A stretch of 64,000 nt of DNA from Flavobacterium frigoritolerans (GTDB lineage Bacteria > Bacteroidota > Bacteroidia > Flavobacteriales > Flavobacteriaceae). The notes under the pieces are model-generated. The model saw nothing but the letters and a program-made list of their open reading frames with translations, did not search any database and had not been told where the DNA came from. A program made the translations under genes and the position numbers. Position 1 is the stretch's first letter. Every line of letters begins with the position of its first letter. This document shows, piece by piece, positions 59,227 through 64,000 of this stretch. The stretch spans positions 86,605-150,604 of the forward strand of contig NZ_JAOZEV010000013.1 in assembly GCF_025847275.1 (NCBI RefSeq), in the 5' to 3' direction.

Positions 59227-60771
59227 ATGAATAACAGGAACTATAATATCTATTTTCATACGCATACTGTAAGTGGCATTGTAATAAGTGTTGTATTATT
59301 TATCATTTTCTTTGCTGGATCTTTTTCGTTTTTTAGAGATGAAATCATCAATTGGGAACGAAGTGAATCTGTAGCAATAACAAAGAACATTCAACTAGAT
59401 TACGATAAAGCACTAAACAATCTAGACAAAGAGTACACTTTACACGGAAGGAATATTTCCATATCTAAAACCAGTGCAGAAAGAAGAGTAAATATTTACC
59501 TTGAGGGAACTAAAGATTCTTTGGCTACAGCCAAATTAAAAGAAGGGTCTTTTTTTTATTTAGACACCCAAAACTTCAAAACTCATACATATGAAAACTC
59601 CTATTCATTAGGTGAATTTTTATACCGACTCCATTTCCTAGCCCAGGTTCGCTATCCTATTGGATATTATCTTTCAGGATTTGTAGCATTGTTTTTTCTA
59701 TTTGCAATCATAACAGGTGTTTTATTGCATTGGAATAAAATCGTTTCCAACTTTTATATTTTTAGACCAAAAGAAAAACTAAAAACATTGTGGACAGATG
59801 CACATACCTCACTTGGAATGATAGGCTTACCTTTTCAGTTTGTTTATGCAGTTACAGGAGCATTTTTCATGATTAAACTGTTGATAGTTGCACCAAGTGT
59901 AATGGCTCTCTACAAAGGCGATCAGGATAAATTATACAAAGATTTAGAATATAATGATCCCGAATATAAATTTGACAATAAAAAATTAGCCAATCCATTT
60001 AGCATCGATAAGTTAGTAGCTAAAACAAAAAGCAATTGGAATGATTTTGAAATCACACGTGTATACATTCAAAATTATGGAGATACCAATATGCACGTTT
60101 TAGTAGAAGGTGAAATCAAATATGATAAAAAATTCACCGGAATTGGTAAAGTAATTTATAAAGTAACCGATGGTAGTATCGTTGCAAAAAAAGACCCAGT
60201 TTCAGAAACGACTTACCTCGATGGAGTAAAAAATGTTTTGTACCGAATTCATTTTGGAGATTATGGAGGATATGCTCTCAAAATAATAAGTTTTGTGCTT
60301 GGTATAATTACTTGTTTTGTAATAATATCAGGAGTTATGATTTGGCTAGTAGCCAGAGACAAGAAAAATATGCCCGAAAAGAAGCGTCGTTTTAATGAAA
60401 CTGTTGTACGCATCTACTTGGCAATTTGCTTAAGTATGTATCCAATAACTGCGTTGGCATTTATAGCCACCAAGGTATTCCATCCGTTAGGACAATCAAA
60501 CATCTATAGTGTTTACTTCATAGGATGGCTAGTATTGACAGTGTTTTTTATTCTAAAAAAGAACAATGCTTTCACAAATAAGTTCTCATTATTATCTGGA
60601 AGTATCTTAGGATTCTTTATTCCTGTTGCAAACGGAATCTGTACGGGTAATTGGTTTTGGAAAACATTTGCTCAAAATCAAATTCAGATATTCTTTATTG
60701 ATGTATTTTGGATCGTTCTTGCATCGATAACACTATACATTTCATTCCGTTTAAATAAAAAAGACACATAA
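59227..60771 (+). CDS. PepSY-associated transmembrane protein (putative iron reductase-like)
   Basis: A 514-residue inner-membrane protein with the PepSY_TM pattern. The first helix follows IYFHTHTVSGIVISVVLFIIFFAGSFSFF, where paired His residues precede the helix. A second block is LHWNKIVSNFYIFRPKEKLKTLWTDAHTSLGMIGLPFQFVYAVTGAFFM. A later block runs YRIHFGDYGGYALKIISFVLGIITCFVIISGVMIWLV, and a helical C-terminal part of four or more helices follows. The conserved His residues in and next to helices are where heme or electron transfer would be expected. Members are thought to reduce ferric siderophores, although direct proof is limited. Unlike the next gene, it carries an extra C-terminal membrane domain. 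Confidence 0.85.
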   Translation: MNNRNYNIYFHTHTVSGIVISVVLFIIFFAGSFSFFRDEIINWERSESVAITKNIQLDYDKALNNLDKEYTLHGRNISISKTSAERRVNIYLEGTKDSLATAKLKEGSFFYLDTQNFKTHTYENSYSLGEFLYRLHFLAQVRYPIGYYLSGFVALFFLFAIITGVLLHWNKIVSNFYIFRPKEKLKTLWTDAHTSLGMIGLPFQFVYAVTGAFFMIKLLIVAPSVMALYKGDQDKLYKDLEYNDPEYKFDNKKLANPFSIDKLVAKTKSNWNDFEITRVYIQNYGDTNMHVLVEGEIKYDKKFTGIGKVIYKVTDGSIVAKKDPVSETTYLDGVKNVLYRIHFGDYGGYALKIISFVLGIITCFVIISGVMIWLVARDKKNMPEKKRRFNETVVRIYLAICLSMYPITALAFIATKVFHPLGQSNIYSVYFIGWLVLTVFFILKKNNAFTNKFSLLSGSILGFFIPVANGICTGNWFWKTFAQNQIQIFFIDVFWIVLASITLYISFRLNKKDT

Positions 60772-60832
60772 GCAATATCATAAATCCATCTAAAATAAAT
60801 GGACATAATTTGTGGATTATACATTTAGAATT

Positions 60833-60840
60833 TACTTTTG
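60833..60840 (+). promoter_or_regulatory. Promoter of the second PepSY gene
   Basis: The -7 box TACTTTTG with a TTG at 60810-60812 (20-bp spacing) lies 57 bp before the ATG at 60898, so this gene can be transcribed apart from the cluster upstream. Confidence 0.6.
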
Positions 60841-60897
60841 CCTCTTGCAAGAATTCTCTAAATAAAGATACGTCGCTATCTTACTGCAAATTAAAAC

Positions 60898-62010
60898 ATG
60901 AGCTTTAAAAAACAAATACGCTTTATACACAAATGGCTCGGATTAACTTCCGGGCTAATTGTCTTTATTGTAAGCATTACAGGTTGTATATTTTGCTTTC
61001 ACGATGAGATAAAAGATATTACCCGCAAAGAATGGCGATTGGTCGAGCCTCAAAACAAACCATTTGTACTGCCTTCTGTTTTACAACAAAAGGCAAAAGA
61101 AATCCTGCCACTGAGTAAATCGAGCATGATTTCTTTTTATGGAAAAAACCGCTCTGCTATTGTTTATACTTATTCAGACACCGAAAACTTATACCTTTAT
61201 TTCAACCCCTATACAGGAAAATATCTAAAAACAGAAAACCCAGAAACTGACTTTTTCCTCATTGTTGAACACATTCATCTGTATTTGCTCCTACCTGATT
61301 ATATAGGTAAACATATTATTGGCAGTGCAACTATTATCTTTATCCTTCTTTTAATTACAGGAATCATTCAATGGTGGCCTAAACGCAAAAGCGACATCAA
61401 ACGTAGTTTCAGTGTAAAATGGTCAGCCAAATGGCGTCGTGTAAATTATGACTGGCATAAAACTTCTGGATTATATATTTCGATACTAATTGCTATTATT
61501 GCTATAACTGGTTTAACCTTTACTTACGAATGGGTTGGTGATGGAATTTATAAAACCTTCAACTTTGGCGGTGACAAGACTTTAGAAACTAAAGCTCCGA
61601 TAGTAGATACCACAAAATTTGATTATAATACAACTGCAGCCATAGATCGTGCTTTGGTACAGACTATGATAAAAAACCCAGAATCCGAAATGTTTTATGT
61701 AACAACTCCGCAACAAAAAGGCGACGTTATAAATACAGGTGCATATCCTCATTCATTACGATACGACCAGCAAAGTAATTATTATTTTCATCCTTATGAT
61801 GGCGAATTAATTCAGAGCGATCCTTTTGAAGAAAAGAGTTTAGGTTTACAAGTTGTCGAAATGAATTATGGAATTCATACGGGGCAAATTCTAGACTTGC
61901 CAGGAAAGATAATCGCTTTTATAGCTAGTTTAATTGCTGCGTCATTACCAATAACAGGATTTATCATTTGGTACGGAAGGAATAAGAAAAGTAAATCTTC
62001 AAAAAAATAG
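60898..62010 (+). CDS. Second PepSY-associated transmembrane protein
   Basis: A 370-residue four-helix PepSY_TM protein: IRFIHKWLGLTSGLIVFIVSITGCIFCFHDEI at the start (conserved His before helix 1), LIVEHIHLYLLLPDYIGKHIIGSATIIFILLLITGIIQWW, NYDWHKTSGLYISILIAIIAITGLTFTYEW, and GIHTGQILDLPGKIIAFIASLIAASLPITGFIIWYGR at the end. The length is normal for the family, which has one such protein in most siderophore clusters. Two of them side by side here, one of 514 and one of 370 residues, is less usual. It probably reduces ferric iron or donates electrons in the inner membrane. It ends with a strong terminator. Confidence 0.9.
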   Translation: MSFKKQIRFIHKWLGLTSGLIVFIVSITGCIFCFHDEIKDITRKEWRLVEPQNKPFVLPSVLQQKAKEILPLSKSSMISFYGKNRSAIVYTYSDTENLYLYFNPYTGKYLKTENPETDFFLIVEHIHLYLLLPDYIGKHIIGSATIIFILLLITGIIQWWPKRKSDIKRSFSVKWSAKWRRVNYDWHKTSGLYISILIAIIAITGLTFTYEWVGDGIYKTFNFGGDKTLETKAPIVDTTKFDYNTTAAIDRALVQTMIKNPESEMFYVTTPQQKGDVINTGAYPHSLRYDQQSNYYFHPYDGELIQSDPFEEKSLGLQVVEMNYGIHTGQILDLPGKIIAFIASLIAASLPITGFIIWYGRNKKSKSSKK

Positions 62011-62013
62011 ACA

Positions 62014-62046
62014 TAAAAAAGGTTGTTCAGTCGAACAACCTTTTTT
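62014..62046. terminator. Terminator after the siderophore cluster
   Basis: The arms AAAAAAGGTTGTTC and GAACAACCTTTTTT pair with a short loop between convergent genes, 4 bp after the PepSY stop. Confidence 0.9.
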
Positions 62047-62063
62047 GGTTTTATAATTTAGTC

Positions 62064-62411
62064 TTAGTTTCTGTTTGCAAGTGCGTCTTGTTTCCAGTTT
62101 TTAACAGAAGCCACACGACTGTCAGAATAATCTACTTCACTAAGATTAGATCCATTCCAGAAAAACCATTTACCTGTTTTTTCTCCATTCGCATATAATC
62201 CTGTAGATTTTTTATTTCCATTTTCATCAAATGCAACCCAGACACCATCTAATTTACCGTCTTTAAAAAAACCTTCTTGTTGAACTTTACCATTATCATA
62301 GTAATAAGTAGCTTTTACTTTATGTCCAACAGCTTCTAAAACTGGTTTAGTTTCTTGTGCAACTAAAATTCCAGAGAACAATATTGCAACTAAAATCACA
62401 CACTTTTTCAT
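62064..62411 (-). CDS. Exported MORN-repeat (YwqK-like) protein
   Basis: From the ATG at 62411 the protein is 115 residues with a signal peptide (MKKCVILVAILFSGILVAQE). An upstream frame to 62546 adds 45 residues without conservation and begins before the promoter. The mature part has MORN-type or YwqK-type units: VKATYYYDNGKVQQEGFFKDGKLDGVWVAFDENGNKKSTGLYANGEKTGKWFFWNG. Such repeats form beta-hairpins and often bind membranes or other proteins; there is no catalytic motif. It is periplasmic. It lies downstream of the thioredoxin-type gene (177 bp gap with its own promoter), so it need not be in the same operon. Confidence 0.8.
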   Translation of the reverse strand: MKKCVILVAILFSGILVAQETKPVLEAVGHKVKATYYYDNGKVQQEGFFKDGKLDGVWVAFDENGNKKSTGLYANGEKTGKWFFWNGSNLSEVDYSDSRVASVKNWKQDALANRN

Positions 62412-62444
62412 ATCTTTAGTTATTAATGTTTTAAAATCTATAAA

Positions 62445-62452
62445 CAAATATA
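62445..62452 (-). promoter_or_regulatory. -7 box (TATATTTG) that fixes the MORN-protein start
   Basis: The minus strand reads TATATTTG 33 bp upstream of the ATG at 62411. A start at 62546 would lie before the promoter. Confidence 0.55.
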
Positions 62453-62587
62453 ACCAATACTTTACATTAAAAAAACTTTTACTTAACAATTTGGTAACAT
62501 TGAGTAAAAACTTAACATTGGAAATTAAAAGTGTGTTTAAAATCAATACTAATCAAAGTATCAATACATTACGAATTAATACGATTT

Positions 62588-63580
62588 TTAATTCAATAAT
62601 TTATCTAGCGTAACATGAAGATCTGGTGACGAAGGTCTTGGAGCATCAGCATTAACAACATTTCCTGCTGGGTCAATCAATATAAATCTAGGGATTCCAG
62701 TTACACCATAACTTACCACAAAATCAGAACCCCAATCCTTGTCAGCAAACAATTGAGTTCCACCAAGGTTTTTATCGTTTACAAACTTTTTCCATTTATC
62801 GTAATCCTTAACTTTATCAATTGATATACTTACGAATTCAATATTCTTACCATGATACTTTTCTTCTGTTTTTTGCAAGAAAGGAATTTCGGCTCTACAA
62901 GGTGCACACCAAGTTGCCCAAAGATCTATATAAACATATTTTCCTTTTAAATCAGAAAGCTTCGTTTTACCACCTTTATAATTTTCAAAGTCAAAAGCTG
63001 GAGATGCATTACCGTTCAATTTTTTTGTCTTAGCAGTACTTTCGTATCTTTTTTCAGTATAAAACTTAGACTTTTCAAATGATTTTTTTACTGCTTCTTT
63101 AAATTCAGGATCGAAATCTCCCTTTTCGATATTTGCCAAATCAGTTTTTGTCTTTGTTTCTAAAAGATTTGCAAACTCAACTGCTTCTTTAGAAAAAGCT
63201 TCTTCTTGAAATTTTTCATCTCTCAAAGCCGCTTGAGCCAAAAAATTACTTTCATTAGTTCCATTTCCTTTATAAACAATTGTTTCATCAAATTGTTTAG
63301 CATCCATTGTTAGATTAATATCCGAACCTGGTTTTAGATAAAGACTCGATGCCTCAGTTCCATCAGTAAATTGGTAAAACCCTTTTGGAGCATCAAATGT
63401 TGCTACAAAAGTTTCTTTTTTATCAATTGGTATCACTTGCTTGAAATTATTCGCTCCTCTGATAACAAGAGTATCGCTATTTCTATTATTGATTTTAGCA
63501 GTGAATTTAATTTTGCTTGCGTTGCCCTGTGCAAATGTCACTCCGACAGAAAACAACAGCAAAAAAGTCATTTTTTTCAT
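62588..63580 (-). CDS. TlpA-type thiol-disulfide oxidoreductase with N-terminal DUF4369-like domain
   Basis: The 330-residue protein has a signal peptide (MKKMTFLLLFSVGVTFAQGN). An N-terminal beta-rich DUF4369-like part (~20-110) is followed by a helical linker. A thioredoxin-fold domain occupies ~190-330 with the redox pair C225 and C228 in WATWCAPCR, the cis-Pro in GVTGIPRF and a closing LDKLL. It is an exported or periplasmic reductase that keeps cysteines reduced, as in cytochrome c maturation or thiol repair. It is transcribed from the minus strand next to the MORN gene. No abnormality was seen. Confidence 0.93.
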   Translation of the reverse strand: MKKMTFLLLFSVGVTFAQGNASKIKFTAKINNRNSDTLVIRGANNFKQVIPIDKKETFVATFDAPKGFYQFTDGTEASSLYLKPGSDINLTMDAKQFDETIVYKGNGTNESNFLAQAALRDEKFQEEAFSKEAVEFANLLETKTKTDLANIEKGDFDPEFKEAVKKSFEKSKFYTEKRYESTAKTKKLNGNASPAFDFENYKGGKTKLSDLKGKYVYIDLWATWCAPCRAEIPFLQKTEEKYHGKNIEFVSISIDKVKDYDKWKKFVNDKNLGGTQLFADKDWGSDFVVSYGVTGIPRFILIDPAGNVVNADAPRPSSPDLHVTLDKLLN

Positions 63581-63918
63581 ATATATAATTTGTTAGTTGA
63601 AGTAAAAATAAACATTTAAGTAATTCAAAATGTTAGATTCTAAACGTTTATACACAAAAATGATTTCATTTATACAAACACAACCTCTTTACTATAATAA
63701 TATCCTTTTGTAATAGCAAAATCACGCTCTCATTAATAGAATGATTTTAAAATATTGTATTCCGTATTTTTTAACAAAATAAACATACAATACATTTTCA
63801 AAAACCAATAATTGTAGGTTATTGATTATATTTAATAAATTAAAATATAAGAAAAAACACTATTTTTGTAAATTATTAATTTAGATCCTTTATATTAGTA
63901 TTTGTAAATACAGTACTT
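63581..63918. other. Intergenic region with a possible promoter
   Basis: No gene or repeat was recognised in these 338 bp. It holds the upstream region of the thioredoxin-type gene, then A/T-rich DNA and a TATTTTTG box at 63861-63868 on the plus strand, facing the transposase remnant. Confidence 0.4.
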
Positions 63919-64000
63919 ATGGAAGAATTTAAAGTTCAAAATATTTACTGATAAATGGAGAAGTTATAATCCATTAAAACAGCATTATAATATTGGACAA
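63919..64000 (+). pseudogene. IS1595-type transposase remnant, internally deleted, runs off the edge
   Basis: The ATG at 63919 gives MEEFKVQNIY then a stop, which resembles the first residues of IS1595-type transposases of Bacteroidota (M-x-x-F-K-x-Q-N). From about 63944 a second frame reads FTDKWRSYNPLKQHYNIGQ, which resembles the DDE region around the second catalytic Asp (T-D-x-W-x-x-Y-x-x-L). About 150-200 residues between the two would be missing. The rest lies outside the window, so this is a hint only. Confidence 0.4.

Overview
The window looks like chromosomal DNA of a Flavobacterium-type member of the Bacteroidota. The DNA is AT-rich, and many genes are preceded by the Bacteroidota -7 box TAnnTTTG. 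Ribosome-binding regions are A-rich with no strong Shine-Dalgarno sequence. The gene content also fits: two TonB-dependent receptors with CarboxypepD_reg-like N-termini, a protein with a type IX secretion sorting domain, a PorT-like barrel, the fused MurF-alanine racemase and several AsmA/TlpA/PepSY-type envelope proteins. No species call is possible from sequence reading alone.

Layout. 1-15.8 kb is mostly conserved envelope and housekeeping material: a cut-off HNH nuclease, an AsmA-like protein, a Gfo/Idh/MocA oxidoreductase, prolyl oligopeptidase, a TonB receptor behind a His/Cys-rich small protein, a PorT-like barrel, a PAP2-like membrane protein, MurF-Alr, MscL and aspartate-semialdehyde dehydrogenase. 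15.9-25.2 kb is an accessory strip of small genes: two SUKH (SMI1/KNR4) proteins, a DUF4265 protein, three GNAT acetyltransferases, a DUF1801 protein, a tautomerase, an arylamine N-acetyltransferase, an AraC regulator, a nitrilase-type amidase and a small XRE regulator. It is peppered with fold-back repeats and one gene remnant.

25.8-32.8 kb is an Rhs polymorphic-toxin locus ending next to a tRNA-Ser(GGA). It has a 1380-residue Rhs protein with its probable immunity gene, then an orphan Rhs tip with a different toxin domain and its own probable immunity gene, then a degraded third tip. The core segment of the first orphan tip is a gap-free 474-bp copy of the main gene's core, and identity drops abruptly close to the toxin junction. 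This is the most interesting system in the window.

33-40.6 kb holds a divergent LysR/MFS pair, a TatD-acyltransferase-asparaginase operon, a TPR protein coupled to a sigma-like protein that has lost region 2, and a retropepsin-like protease. 40.8-48.7 kb holds a T9SS cargo protein, the 2-oxoglutarate dehydrogenase E1 and E2 genes, a small barrel protein and a polyprenyl synthetase. 48.9-55.8 kb is a YceI-TetR-TolC-adaptor-RND efflux operon. 56-62 kb is a siderophore-uptake cluster (TonB receptor, two small membrane proteins, two PepSY reductase-like proteins). The right end has a MORN-repeat protein, a TlpA-type thioredoxin and what looks like an internally deleted IS1595-type transposase.

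At least four families of dispersed non-coding fold-back repeats recur between genes. Coordinates were read by hand, so repeat boundaries are approximate.
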